Assembly: GCA_024762975.1 (NCBI GenBank)
Contig: JANTGJ010000020.1
Coordinates: forward strand, 1 to 36,991
DNA: 36,991 nt
Reading direction: 5' to 3'
From: Candidatus Krumholzibacteriia bacterium
GTDB lineage: Bacteria > Krumholzibacteriota > Krumholzibacteriia > LZORAL124-64-63
Shown: positions 17,272-25,917 of the stretch, in pieces
How positions within the stretch are numbered: position 1 is the first letter of the stretch
Layout of the letters: each line of letters begins with the position of its first letter
Made by a program: the position numbers and the translations under genes
Notes under the pieces: generated by a model
What the model was told of the DNA's origin: nothing
The model's input: the letters and a program-made list of their open reading frames with translations, nothing else
Databases searched by the model: none

Positions 17272-19536
17272 ATGGGTGATATGACGAAACGCAATCGTTG
17301 GGTCCTGGTGATCGTTCTGGTCTGCCCGGCGCTGCTGTGCGCCGGCGCCGGTCGTGCACCTGCCCAGCTCGAGAACAAACCCGCCTGCGAGCTGCATGCG
17401 CCGGCTTCCGACCGCCCCACGATCGGTCTGGTCCTGGGCGGCGGCGGCGCCCGCGGACCCGCTCATATCGGTGTACTCAAGGTACTGCGCGAAATGCGCG
17501 TACCGGTCGACTACGTCGCGGGCACCAGCATGGGAGCCGTGATCGGAGCACTGTTCTCGCTCGGCATGACCCCCGAAGAAATCGAGACGCAGATTCTGGG
17601 CATCGACTGGGATGATCTCTTTTCCGATCCACCGGATCGCCTCCAGCGCACCTACCGGCGCAAACAGGACGACCGCACCGATTTCCTGCCACTCGAATTT
17701 GGATTCACGCGCGAGGCGATTCTGACCAATCGCGGCTTGATCGCCGGCCAGAAGCTGAGTTTCGCTTTCGCCGACCCTCGCCTGGCCACCTCCGGCTACC
17801 AGAGTTTCGACGAGCTGGCCTATCCCTTCCGCGCCGTTGCCGCGGATCTGCACAGCGGCGAAGTCGTCGTGCTGCACGATGGCAACCTGTTGCAGGCGGT
17901 ACGCGCGAGCATGAGCATTCCAGGCCTCTTCCCGCCGGTGCGACGCGATGGCCGTCAGCTGATCGACGGCGGAGTGATCGACAATCTCCCGGTGGACGTC
18001 GCACGGGCCATGGGGGCGGATATCGTGATCGCCGTGGACGTGGGCAATGTGCCCCAGGAAGCGGACGAAGGTGACCTGGGCAGCATTCCCGGAATCCTCA
18101 GCCAGTCGCTGATCATTCAGTCGCGGCACAACACACTGATCCAGATGCAGGATGCCGACATCGTCATCCAGGTGCCGCTGGACGGTCTCAGCTTCCAGGA
18201 TTTCAGCCGCGTCGGCGAAACCATCGCACCGGGGATCGGCGCCGCCCGTGCCGTCCAGTCCCAGCTGGCGCCGTTGGCCCTGGGCAGGGACGAGTATGCC
18301 GAACACCTGGCAGCCCACCGGCCTTCGCCGACGGTCATTCCGATCGTGGATCGTATCGATTTGCTGAATACCAGTCCCGCCGCGGACTCGGCGGTCCGGC
18401 GTCTGATCCGACAGCGCGCGGGGCAACCCCTGGACCTGGCCCAGCTGAAGATCGATCTGGCCGCCATCTATGATTTCGGCGTGTTCGAGCTCGTCGATTT
18501 CCAGGTCAGCCGCGAGCACGGCAGGACCGTTCTGAAAATCATTGCCAGCGGCAGTTCGTATGCACCGTATGTGTTCAAGGCGGCGCTGAACTATTCCGGC
18601 GGTCAGCGGGGCAAGAGCGAGGTCAGTGCCCGTCTGCGCTGCTCGTGGATGGAAATGAACCGGTTCGGAGGTGAATGGCGCAACGATCTGCTGGCCGGTC
18701 GCATCTCCCGACTGCAGAGTGAATTTCGTCAGCCGTTGGGCTGGAGCCGGGTTCCCTTCCTGTCCTTCGGGGGCAGCTCCGAATTTTCGGCGCGGGACTA
18801 TTTCGACCAGGAGAAACGCCTCGGCGAATACAACCTGACCGAGAACGCGGCTACCTTCGATCTGGGCAGCCGCCTGGGCAACTGGGGCGAGGCGCGACTC
18901 GGCCTCGAGTACGGTTTTCTCAAGACGCGCAACCGGTCCGGACTGGGCCTGGAAGAATTCCGCGGCTGGCGCGGCGGCTACACCTCATTCCTGGGCATCG
19001 ACATTTTGGATGATCCCCACTTTCCCACGAAGGGATTCGAGAGCCGCACTTCGCTTTTCCTTGGTCGCGAGGATTTTGGCCGCGACCTGCACTACTCGCG
19101 ACTGGAAACGAGCTGGCGCGGAGTCGTCAGTCGCGGCGGACACACCTTCCAACTCTCACTGTCAGGCGGATCGGACCTGGGCACCGAACTGCCCCAATTC
19201 GAAGAGTTCACTCTCGGCGGCCTGTACCGCCTGAGCGGATACCTCGACCAACAACTGCGGGGGCGTCACTACGGATTGGGCACCATCGGGTGGTACCACG
19301 AGGTGCTGCGCGGTGCAGGGCTCTTTTCACCGTCGTACTATCTCGGGGCGGGACTGGAAGCCGGCAACGCCTGGGCCGACCGGAACTCTGCTCGCTGGGA
19401 TGATCTGCGCTACTGCCTGAATCTGTCGCTGATGGTCCGCACGGCGCTCGGTCCGATCGTTCTGGCCTATGGCCACGGAGAGGCTGGAAACAACACCGTC
19501 TATCTGAAAATGGGGACCGGATTTCTCCCGTTCTAG
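17272..19536 (+). CDS. Patatin-like phospholipase fused to POTRA and outer-membrane barrel
   Basis: The protein has 754 residues from the ATG at 17272; the in-frame ATG at 17281, just after GGGTG, is an equally plausible start. A signal peptide ends near residue 31. The patatin domain (about 50-330) has the oxyanion loop GGGGARG at 56-62, nucleophile S86 in GTSMG and D232 in DGG, giving an intact Ser-Asp dyad. A POTRA-like segment (about 375-430) and a predicted 16-strand-type barrel (about 435-754) ending in Phe follow. This is the PlpD/type Vd autotransporter layout, in which the lipase is exposed at or released from the surface; related proteins in other phyla may stay periplasmic. The substrate is probably a phospholipid. 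It follows the SDR lipoprotein by 21 bases. Confidence 0.92.
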   Translation: MGDMTKRNRWVLVIVLVCPALLCAGAGRAPAQLENKPACELHAPASDRPTIGLVLGGGGARGPAHIGVLKVLREMRVPVDYVAGTSMGAVIGALFSLGMTPEEIETQILGIDWDDLFSDPPDRLQRTYRRKQDDRTDFLPLEFGFTREAILTNRGLIAGQKLSFAFADPRLATSGYQSFDELAYPFRAVAADLHSGEVVVLHDGNLLQAVRASMSIPGLFPPVRRDGRQLIDGGVIDNLPVDVARAMGADIVIAVDVGNVPQEADEGDLGSIPGILSQSLIIQSRHNTLIQMQDADIVIQVPLDGLSFQDFSRVGETIAPGIGAARAVQSQLAPLALGRDEYAEHLAAHRPSPTVIPIVDRIDLLNTSPAADSAVRRLIRQRAGQPLDLAQLKIDLAAIYDFGVFELVDFQVSREHGRTVLKIIASGSSYAPYVFKAALNYSGGQRGKSEVSARLRCSWMEMNRFGGEWRNDLLAGRISRLQSEFRQPLGWSRVPFLSFGGSSEFSARDYFDQEKRLGEYNLTENAATFDLGSRLGNWGEARLGLEYGFLKTRNRSGLGLEEFRGWRGGYTSFLGIDILDDPHFPTKGFESRTSLFLGREDFGRDLHYSRLETSWRGVVSRGGHTFQLSLSGGSDLGTELPQFEEFTLGGLYRLSGYLDQQLRGRHYGLGTIGWYHEVLRGAGLFSPSYYLGAGLEAGNAWADRNSARWDDLRYCLNLSLMVRTALGPIVLAYGHGEAGNNTVYLKMGTGFLPF

Positions 19537-19557
19537 AAATCGGATTCAGCGGTACCT

Positions 19558-19583
19558 GTAACAGCCTGTGAGACAACTGTTAC
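19558..19583 (+). terminator. Possible weak terminator hairpin after patatin gene
   Basis: A perfect 7-base inverted repeat (GTAACAG and CTGTTAC) with a 12-base loop sits 21 bases after the patatin stop and is followed by GGTTTTA. The stem is short and the T-run is interrupted by GG, so termination would be weak. It may instead be a regulatory palindrome upstream of the next gene. Confidence 0.35.
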
Positions 19584-19630
19584 GGTTTTATGACGAATTC
19601 AAAAACCTTCTGCAAAAATGATTATTGGTG

Positions 19631-19659
19631 TTGCGTTTTGGTTCATCGTATGGTATTCT
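19631..19659 (+). promoter_or_regulatory. Sigma-70-like promoter for small secreted protein
   Basis: TTGCGT at 19631-19636 and TATTCT at 19654-19659 are separated by exactly 17 bases. They lie about 70 bases before the start codon at 19730, in an AT-richer gap. The matches to consensus are three and four of six, so the call rests mainly on spacing and position. Confidence 0.5.
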
Positions 19660-19729
19660 TACGACCGAGATAGCGATCCTGGGGGACGCTCCTACCGAGC
19701 ACCGAAAATTGTCGTGGAAGGTTAGACCG

Positions 19730-20161
19730 ATGAAAAAGCACATTCTCCTATTCGTATTCGCCCTGATCCTGGTCGCACCGGGATTGGCGCAGGCCTGCAA
19801 CGTGACCGATGTCGACGCCGCGTTCAACTGTGATGGCTGGAACGCCGTCGTGGTCGTGGTTTTTGCTGATGGCGAGCAGGAAACCTTCCTGGACTACGCC
19901 GTCTCGCTCCTCGACGCCGACGAGAACGTTCTGGAGTGGACCGGCGAACGCCTGTTCATCGAGCGTCCGACGACCGGCGAGTCTACGGTGAACGTACCGC
20001 TACAGGGTCTTTGGCAGGGAACCTACCAGGGATCGGCGTTCTACGCCTCGATCGCAGCCGACCTGGACGATAGCGATCCCAATGGCTTCATCGAGCAACT
20101 GCAGTGCACGGTTGCGAACGACAACGTTTCCTGGGATAGCGTGAAATCGCAGTACCGCTAG
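19730..20161 (+). CDS. Small secreted protein of unknown function
   Basis: The protein has 143 residues from the ATG at 19730, which has GGAAGG eight bases upstream; the open frame upstream to 19625 covers the promoter and is not coding. The signal peptide is residues 1-22 (ending AQA). C23 directly after the cleavage site hints at a lipoprotein, but the -3 residue is Ala and the box is weak. The mature part is acidic and beta-rich, with three cysteines (C23, C34, C126), two of which could pair. I do not recognise the family. It stands alone between its own promoter and a strong terminator, so it is a monocistronic and possibly well-expressed periplasmic or surface protein. Confidence 0.8.
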   Translation: MKKHILLFVFALILVAPGLAQACNVTDVDAAFNCDGWNAVVVVVFADGEQETFLDYAVSLLDADENVLEWTGERLFIERPTTGESTVNVPLQGLWQGTYQGSAFYASIAADLDDSDPNGFIEQLQCTVANDNVSWDSVKSQYR

Positions 20162-20202
20162 GACTCGTTGCGGGTCCAACCTGCGACCTCGAGAAAATCC
20201 GT

Positions 20203-20231
20203 AAAAGGGCCTACTTCGGTAGGCCCTTTTT
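20203..20231. terminator. Strong bidirectional rho-independent terminator with UUCG loop
   Basis: A perfect stem of about 12 base pairs (AAAAGGGCCTAC and GTAGGCCCTTTT) is capped by the very stable C(TTCG)G tetraloop. It ends in five T on the plus strand and four T on the minus strand. It lies between the convergent small secreted protein (stop 20161) and the hybrid kinase (stop 20299), so it can terminate both. Confidence 0.95.
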
Positions 20232-20298
20232 CGTGGCTCAATTTCATTGCTGGGTATTTTGTCGGATCTCGCCGCCGGACACACGGCAACGCCCTCCA

Positions 20299-22449
20299 TC
20301 AATGGGCCGCGGGGATCGAAGACTCGACTTCAGAGAGTTCCCGCTTGATATCTTCGAGCAGAGAGAGTGCGAACTCGGTTTGCTGATCCTTGGCGGCTTG
20401 CATCAGTTCGGTAGCCAATGACGAAATCGCCTCGGCACCGACGTTCAGGGCACTGGATTTGATCGTGTGCGCTTCCTCACGAACGGACGTGAAATCGTAG
20501 CGCTGCAGCGCGATTTCGAGAACGCCCAGGCGAGCGCGTGAGTCGGTGGCGAAAACATCGAGAATCTCGACCGACAAAGCGACATCGCCGTCCATCTTCG
20601 CGATCAGATCCTCGAAACGGAACGGCTCGGTCGCGACCGAGGCCGGACTCTCGCCCGGTTCTGTATTCGACACGCGCAGCATGGCGGCGTAGACTTGGTC
20701 CGAGCTGATCGGTTTGGCGATATAGTCATTCATGCCCGCGGCGAAACAGTTGCGCCGGTCGTGGCTGGTCGCATGGGCGGTCATCGCGATGATCGGCACG
20801 CTCCGGTTCAATTCACCCGCATCGCCCGATCGTAGCTTCCGCGTGGCCTCGAGACCATCGAGTACGGGCATTTGCAAATCCATGAAGACGAGATCGAAGC
20901 CGATGCGCTCCAGCAATGCCAATGCCTCCTGCCCATCGTTCGCGGTCTGGGGCGAGAACCCCAGCTTCGCCAACATGCCGATGCCGACCTTCTGGTTCAC
21001 GACATTGTCCTCGACCAGCAGGATACGTAAGTCCTCGGCCTGCTCTCTCAGGTGAGAGGCGGTTCCACGGGCGGCGATCTCGAAACCCGTCTCCTGGGCA
21101 ACGACCTCGGCGATCTGGTGCACCGAAGGAGTATCGAATTGCGCGACGAAGTGGAAATCCGATCCCTGGCCGGGCAGACTCTCCACTTCCAGCTTCCCGC
21201 CCATTCGGGCCACCAGTTCGCTCGAGATATTCAGCCCCAATCCGGTACCGCCGTACTTTCGTGAGGTCGAGACATCCGCCTGGGTGAAGGCCTGGAAGAG
21301 GGTAGCGATCTTCGACTCTGGAATTCCGATGCCGGTGTCGATCACGCGGAATTCGACACGCTGCTTGCTGCCCAGCTCATCGACCGACCGCACCTCCACC
21401 CGCACCTCGCCTTCCTCGGTGAACTTCAATGCGTTGCCCACGAGATTGACCAGCACCTGGCGCAAACGCCCCGGATCGCCGACGACGTAGTCCGGCAGAT
21501 GATCGCTCTCGACGTCCAGCTCGAGCTCTTTCTCGCGCGCCTGGTACTGGAAGGTCTCGTTCAGGTCTTCCAGCAGCGAGTCCAGCCGGAAGATGGTCTG
21601 CTCCATCTCGATCTTGCCCGCCTCGATTTTCGAGAAGTCCAGGATGTCGGAGATCAATTCATTCAGATTCCGGGAGCTGCGCGCTACGATCTCGGCCGTC
21701 TCGCGTTCCTCCGGGCCCAACTGCATATCCAGCAGCAGGTCGGTCATACCGATCACCGCGTTCAAGGGCGTACGGATCTCGTGGCTCATGTTGGCGATGA
21801 AATTGCTTTTCGCCTCGTTCGCCGTCCTGGCGTCCAGTGCGTTTCGGTTGGCCTGGCGGATCGTCTTCTCGAGCTCCTGGTTGGCCCGTTCGAGATCGCG
21901 CGTTCGCTCGTCCACGATCCGCTCGAGGTTTTCGTTCAGATCGCGCATTCGGGCTTCGATCTCGGTCCGCGCGGAGATGTCGCGAGCCACCCCGACGACG
22001 AAGTCCTGATCGCCATGACGCACGACATGCGCCGACATCGAAACCGGCACCAGCGCCCCGTCGCGGCGGCGCAACTGCCCTTCCATGTGTTGCACACCGC
22101 CCTGGGCCCGCACAGCGGCGAACAACCGGCAAAGACGCTCGTTGGCGTCCTCGGGGTGCAGGTCGGATTCGGGCCGGTCGATCAGATCCACGATCTCGCA
22201 GCCCACCAGCTCAGCCGCTGCACGATTGGCCGCCACGATCCGTTCCGTCTCGCCATCGACCACGAAGATCGCGTCGCGCGATTCGGCAAAGATGCCCTGA
22301 TACAGGGCCCGTTCCCGATCCGCCCGGCCCAGCGAGTCGACGACATCGCTGCACCGTTCCGAGACTCTCAGATGCTCCGCCTGAAGCACCTCGATCAGCC
22401 CGCGGTGCGTCTGCCAGTCCTCGCCATAGTTGTGGCCGGAATCGTTCAC
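20299..22449 (-). CDS. Soluble hybrid histidine kinase: PAS-HisKA-HATPase-REC-HPt
   Basis: This 716-residue protein starts at a GTG with AGGGG six bases upstream. Order of domains: a PAS sensor (about 48-165) with a PAC-like end, a coiled coil (about 165-212), HisKA with H223 in a SHEIRTPLN motif, HATPase with N-box and GTGLGL G-box (to about 440), a receiver (about 474-590) with phospho-acceptor D524 and K579, and a C-terminal HPt with H661 in AHTIKSSA. All four phosphorelay sites are intact. No transmembrane segment is seen, so the signal is cytoplasmic. There is no response regulator beside it; the final HPt must pass phosphate to a partner elsewhere. The single-domain regulator near 36 kb is one candidate, but this is speculative. 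Confidence 0.95.
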   Translation of the reverse strand: MNDSGHNYGEDWQTHRGLIEVLQAEHLRVSERCSDVVDSLGRADRERALYQGIFAESRDAIFVVDGETERIVAANRAAAELVGCEIVDLIDRPESDLHPEDANERLCRLFAAVRAQGGVQHMEGQLRRRDGALVPVSMSAHVVRHGDQDFVVGVARDISARTEIEARMRDLNENLERIVDERTRDLERANQELEKTIRQANRNALDARTANEAKSNFIANMSHEIRTPLNAVIGMTDLLLDMQLGPEERETAEIVARSSRNLNELISDILDFSKIEAGKIEMEQTIFRLDSLLEDLNETFQYQAREKELELDVESDHLPDYVVGDPGRLRQVLVNLVGNALKFTEEGEVRVEVRSVDELGSKQRVEFRVIDTGIGIPESKIATLFQAFTQADVSTSRKYGGTGLGLNISSELVARMGGKLEVESLPGQGSDFHFVAQFDTPSVHQIAEVVAQETGFEIAARGTASHLREQAEDLRILLVEDNVVNQKVGIGMLAKLGFSPQTANDGQEALALLERIGFDLVFMDLQMPVLDGLEATRKLRSGDAGELNRSVPIIAMTAHATSHDRRNCFAAGMNDYIAKPISSDQVYAAMLRVSNTEPGESPASVATEPFRFEDLIAKMDGDVALSVEILDVFATDSRARLGVLEIALQRYDFTSVREEAHTIKSSALNVGAEAISSLATELMQAAKDQQTEFALSLLEDIKRELSEVESSIPAAH

Positions 22450-22541
22450 CGTTTCCCCTGAGTGTTTGAGGGCGTAATGAGATCCCTGTGATCATCGGCA
22501 GGATTCATTGAAACTGAAGGAAATCTGTCTGCAAAAGGGAG

Positions 22542-22832
22542 CTAGTCGGTGGGGTCTTTCGGTTCGGCTTCGACATCGATTTCCAGGGACGCCGCCAGTT
22601 CCACGCAGGTCGTACGCCCGGTCCGGCACTGTTCCAGGGTACCGGTCGTGTTGCGTCGCTGGATTTCCTCGAGCAGTTGGGGATTCTCGGCCAATGGACA
22701 TGAGCCCGAATGGGCACAATCGGAGCATACGGTGCCCTTGCGCACGGCTCGCCAGACGGCCCGCAAACCCCACAACAGAGCCACACCGACGATGATTCCG
22801 ACCACGATGGTTTCCCAACCGGGCATCCTCAT
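22542..22832 (-). CDS. FeoB-associated Cys-rich membrane protein
   Basis: This 96-residue protein has one N-terminal transmembrane helix (about 8-25), then a cytoplasmic-side Cys cluster C-x2-C-x5-C in a VCSDCAHSGSCPL context. Two more Cys occur in the C-terminal half. This is the layout of the small FeoB-associated Cys-rich family, which stands in for FeoC in many bacteria and may bind iron or an Fe-S cluster. The ATG at 22832 overlaps the feoB stop by four bases; an ATG two codons later (22826) is also possible. It is the last gene of the feo operon. The acidic C-terminus has no recognisable domain. Confidence 0.85.
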   Translation of the reverse strand: MRMPGWETIVVGIIVGVALLWGLRAVWRAVRKGTVCSDCAHSGSCPLAENPQLLEEIQRRNTTGTLEQCRTGRTTCVELAASLEIDVEAEPKDPTD

Positions 22833-25009
22833 CCCCCCCACCCCATCAGCAAGCCGACCTGGTGCACGGCGAACGTGAACAGCCAGGCCAACGCCGTCAG
22901 CCCCCACGCCTGGGCCAGCGCCCAGCCGATCGATCCCGACTCCTGGCGGGTAATGGCAAATGTCGCGATGCAGGGAGTCGAGATGAGCGCAAAAATCATG
23001 ATGCACAGGCCCACCAGAGGTGAGTAGAGCGCACGCAATTGGGACCGAAGATCCTCGCTGTTCTCATCCGCCTCTTCGACCGCAAACACAATACCGATCT
23101 GGGCCACGAAGACTTCCTTCGCCGCGATCGCGCCCAGGAGTGCGGTGTTGATGCGCCAATCGAACCCCAGCGGCCTCAGCACCGGTTCGAGCATCCGTCC
23201 CACTCGTCCGGCAACCGAGTATTGCAGAGCGATCGATTGTTTCGCGCCCCCGTCGGGCATTTCGGAGAAAGTGGTTGTTTCCATCTTCGGATGGACCGGA
23301 TCGATGGGCATGTCCGCCGGCGGTTTCGGATAGAAGGTCAAGAACCACAGGATCACCGCGGCACCCAGGATCACCGTGCCCGCTTTCTGCAGATACAGCC
23401 AGGCACGCGTCCACATCTGCACCAGCAGACTGACCGGTGTCGGCAGACGGTAGGGCGGCAGTTCCATCAGCATGGGTGTCGTCTCACCGCGAAAAACGGT
23501 GGCCCGCAGCAACCGTGCCATCGCCAACGCCAGGACGATTCCGACCACATACACGATCCATAGCACCGGCCCCTGCCACTGCGTGGGAAAGAATGCGGGA
23601 ATCATCAGCGCATAGATCGGCAATCGCGCACCGCAGCTCATCAGCGGCAGCACCATCATCGTGATCAATCGGTCTCTGCGGGTTTCCAGCGTGCGAGTGG
23701 CCATGATCGCCGGAACCGTACAGCCGAAACCGATCAGCAACGGAATGAAGCTCTTGCCGTGCAGCCCCACCTTGCTCATGAAGCGATCCATGACGATCGC
23801 CGCGCGCGCCATGTAACCGGTCCCCTCGAGCACGGCGATGGCCAGGAACAACAACACGATATTCGGCAGGAATATGAGCACTCCGCCCACGCCGCCGATG
23901 ATGCCGTCGACAATGAGCGATTTCAGCGGACTGGCCGCACCCACCGGCCAGAAACCGGAGATCGTGCGACCCAACCAGTCGAAGCCCGACTCGATCATGC
24001 CCATGAACGGGTTGCCCAGCGCAAAGGTCGCGGTAAATACGAAAAACATCAGTGTCAGGAAGATCGGCACACCCCAGATCGTATGCAGCACCACGCGATC
24101 GATGCGGTCGGTGCGTGTGCGTTCTCTCTGGGGCACCACCCGCGAGACGAACCCCACGAGCTGTTCGATGAAGTGGTAGCGGCCGGAGGGAATCAGCGTG
24201 TCGGCATCGGCACCGGTGTCCTCGCCGAATCGCGCGGCGACGGCGGCCACGGCCTCGCGTGCATTCGGATCCGGCAACTCGTTCATCGCCTCGGCGTCTT
24301 CCTCGAGCAACTTGACCGTCAGCCAGCGACGATGGTCCCGTGGCGGCACATGCTGTGCGATCTCGGCCAGAGCGGGCTCGACCTTCTCACCGTAGTCGAT
24401 CCATTCGGCGGGATGGCCGCCGGTCTCGACCGCCACCAGCGAAGTGACGCCCGGCCCTGCGGCACGGCACTTTCCCGCCGGTCCCGGCAACTCGGCCGCG
24501 TGCGCGTCCCAGTGCACGATGGCGTCGAGCAACTCGGCTGTCCCCCGGTTCCTGTTCCCCACGGCCGGTACGACCTGCGCGCCCAATTCTTCGCTCAGCT
24601 TCTGCACGTCGATGAAAATGCCGCGATCCTGCGCCGTGTCGCTCATATTGAGCACGACGATCAGCGGTACGCCGAACTCCAACAGTTCGGTGGTCAGGTA
24701 GAGGTTGCGTTCGAGATTCGAGGCGTCGACGACATCGATCACCAGATCAGGATTTTCGTGCAACAGGAAATCGCGGGCGACAAGTTCCTCTTCGGAGAAA
24801 GCGGTTAGGCTATAAGTGCCCGGCAGGTCGATGATATGCATCTCGAGGTCGCCGCGTTGCAGCGTACCTTCCATGACCTCGACCGTGACGCCCGAGTAGT
24901 TGCCCACGCGCTGCCGTGCGCCGGTCAGGTTATTGAAGAGAGTGGTCTTGCCGGCATTGGGATTTCCCGCCACGGCAATTTTCAGCACACGCTTCTGCGG
25001 ATTGGGCAC
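22829..25009 (-). CDS. feoB: Ferrous iron transporter FeoB
   Basis: FeoB, 726 residues, imports Fe2+ across the inner membrane. The N-terminal G domain shows G1 GNPNAGKT at 15-22, a G2-region threonine in a GVTVE segment, G3 DLPG, and a G4 NMSD. A GDI-like helical linker leads to the membrane region near residue 295. Two Gate repeats are visible, with Cys-containing pore motifs in GFGCTVPA and LMSCGARLP contexts. The length is typical for the short-linker class. It starts at GTG with AGGA seven bases upstream. The 60-base gap after feoA holds no obvious promoter, and the Cys-rich partner follows with a four-base overlap. Confidence 0.97.
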   Translation of the reverse strand: MPNPQKRVLKIAVAGNPNAGKTTLFNNLTGARQRVGNYSGVTVEVMEGTLQRGDLEMHIIDLPGTYSLTAFSEEELVARDFLLHENPDLVIDVVDASNLERNLYLTTELLEFGVPLIVVLNMSDTAQDRGIFIDVQKLSEELGAQVVPAVGNRNRGTAELLDAIVHWDAHAAELPGPAGKCRAAGPGVTSLVAVETGGHPAEWIDYGEKVEPALAEIAQHVPPRDHRRWLTVKLLEEDAEAMNELPDPNAREAVAAVAARFGEDTGADADTLIPSGRYHFIEQLVGFVSRVVPQRERTRTDRIDRVVLHTIWGVPIFLTLMFFVFTATFALGNPFMGMIESGFDWLGRTISGFWPVGAASPLKSLIVDGIIGGVGGVLIFLPNIVLLFLAIAVLEGTGYMARAAIVMDRFMSKVGLHGKSFIPLLIGFGCTVPAIMATRTLETRRDRLITMMVLPLMSCGARLPIYALMIPAFFPTQWQGPVLWIVYVVGIVLALAMARLLRATVFRGETTPMLMELPPYRLPTPVSLLVQMWTRAWLYLQKAGTVILGAAVILWFLTFYPKPPADMPIDPVHPKMETTTFSEMPDGGAKQSIALQYSVAGRVGRMLEPVLRPLGFDWRINTALLGAIAAKEVFVAQIGIVFAVEEADENSEDLRSQLRALYSPLVGLCIMIFALISTPCIATFAITRQESGSIGWALAQAWGLTALAWLFTFAVHQVGLLMGWGG

Positions 25010-25069
25010 TTCGGATTCCTCGGTAGGGAATGGGATATGCGCAGTGCGCAGGCCCGGCCTCGAATTCTG

Positions 25070-25285
25070 TTATTCGACCTCGATACGGGACGCCATGCCC
25101 CGGCCGATCACGATACGACTGCCTCGTACTCCGACAATGAAGGGTCCATGCCCCGAATTCTGGATCACTTCGAGCGGTGTCCCCGGCAACAAACCGAGAG
25201 CGGCCAGCCGGCTGCGCAATTGTCGACCCCCGCCGATCGAAAGTACGGTCGCGATTCCACCTTCGTGGATCTGATCGAGAGGCAT
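25070..25285 (-). CDS. feoA: FeoA-type SH3-like protein
   Basis: From the ATG at 25285, seven residues-worth of spacing after a GGGG ribosome site and one base after the regulator stop, this gives 71 residues. That is the usual FeoA length; the open frame 11 codons upstream overlaps the regulator gene and is not preferred. The sequence shows the FeoA/SH3 pattern: MPL start, a R-x-RLAALGLLPGTPLEV core and a G..IVIGRGMASRI end. FeoA proteins modulate FeoB, probably at its cytoplasmic face. It is cytoplasmic and sits between the iron regulator and feoB in a compact operon. Confidence 0.93.
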   Translation of the reverse strand: MPLDQIHEGGIATVLSIGGGRQLRSRLAALGLLPGTPLEVIQNSGHGPFIVGVRGSRIVIGRGMASRIEVE

Positions 25286-25286
25286 G

Positions 25287-25874
25287 TCACGCCCCCTCGG
25301 CAGGGGAGGTGGCGGCACGCTTCGACGGACCGTGAGTTTCCTCGTCCGGTTCGCCGGCCATCAACCCGGTTGCACGCCCACCGTTGCGCGGACAGGCCTC
25401 GGGACTGCACCCCGGGCCCTCGACACCCTCAGTCGGAGCGCAGTAGAACCCCGAAGTATCGTCCCAGCGCACTCCGTTCAATGGGCAAGTCTCGAAATAG
25501 TCGACGAACTGGACCAGGCGCTCCAGAACCAGCCCGCTGATCGCGTGCTCCATGCGGCAGGCGCCCTCGTCCGCATCCTGGTCCTCCAACCCCAAGACGG
25601 TCGTCAGGAACCGGCGCATCACTTCGTGCCGCCGTACCACGTCCCGGGCGATTTTCTCGCCCGAGTCGGTCAGGGTGATCAGATCGTAGGGAGTGTAGTT
25701 GACCAGTTTCTTCTCCGAAAGCAAACGCAGGGCTTGCGTTACCGAGGAGTTGTTCACGCCCAGGCGCTGAACGATGTCCTTGGCGCGGGCCGCGCCCTTC
25801 GAATCCACGGTGTGGAAGATGGCCTCGAGATAGTCCTCCAGACTGGCGCTGACTTGTGATTGTCGAGCATGCAT
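25287..25874 (-). CDS. DtxR/MntR-family metal-dependent regulator with Cys-rich tail
   Basis: The start at 25874 has GGAGG seven bases upstream; the ORF is open to 25940 but that extension covers the operator repeats. The protein has 195 residues. An N-terminal winged helix (about 10-70) with an SVTQALRLL recognition helix is followed by the DtxR metal-binding dimerisation domain, with the RRHEVM and CRMEHAIS ligand segments. In place of a full SH3/FeoA domain, the C-terminus carries five cysteines (CP, YC, GC, AC, CPR contexts), which could bind iron or an Fe-S cluster. It heads the feo operon and probably represses it when Fe(II) is present. The family assignment is firm; the metal is inferred from the operon. 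Confidence 0.92.
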   Translation of the reverse strand: MHARQSQVSASLEDYLEAIFHTVDSKGAARAKDIVQRLGVNNSSVTQALRLLSEKKLVNYTPYDLITLTDSGEKIARDVVRRHEVMRRFLTTVLGLEDQDADEGACRMEHAISGLVLERLVQFVDYFETCPLNGVRWDDTSGFYCAPTEGVEGPGCSPEACPRNGGRATGLMAGEPDEETHGPSKRAATSPAEGA

Positions 25875-25917
25875 GCATCCACCTCCGATTCGATGGATTG
25901 AACCCGCGTTTCGGTTT

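Noticed and set aside
16528-18519. A 663-codon open frame on the minus strand
   Set aside because: Antisense to the SDR and patatin genes, which have intact catalytic motifs.
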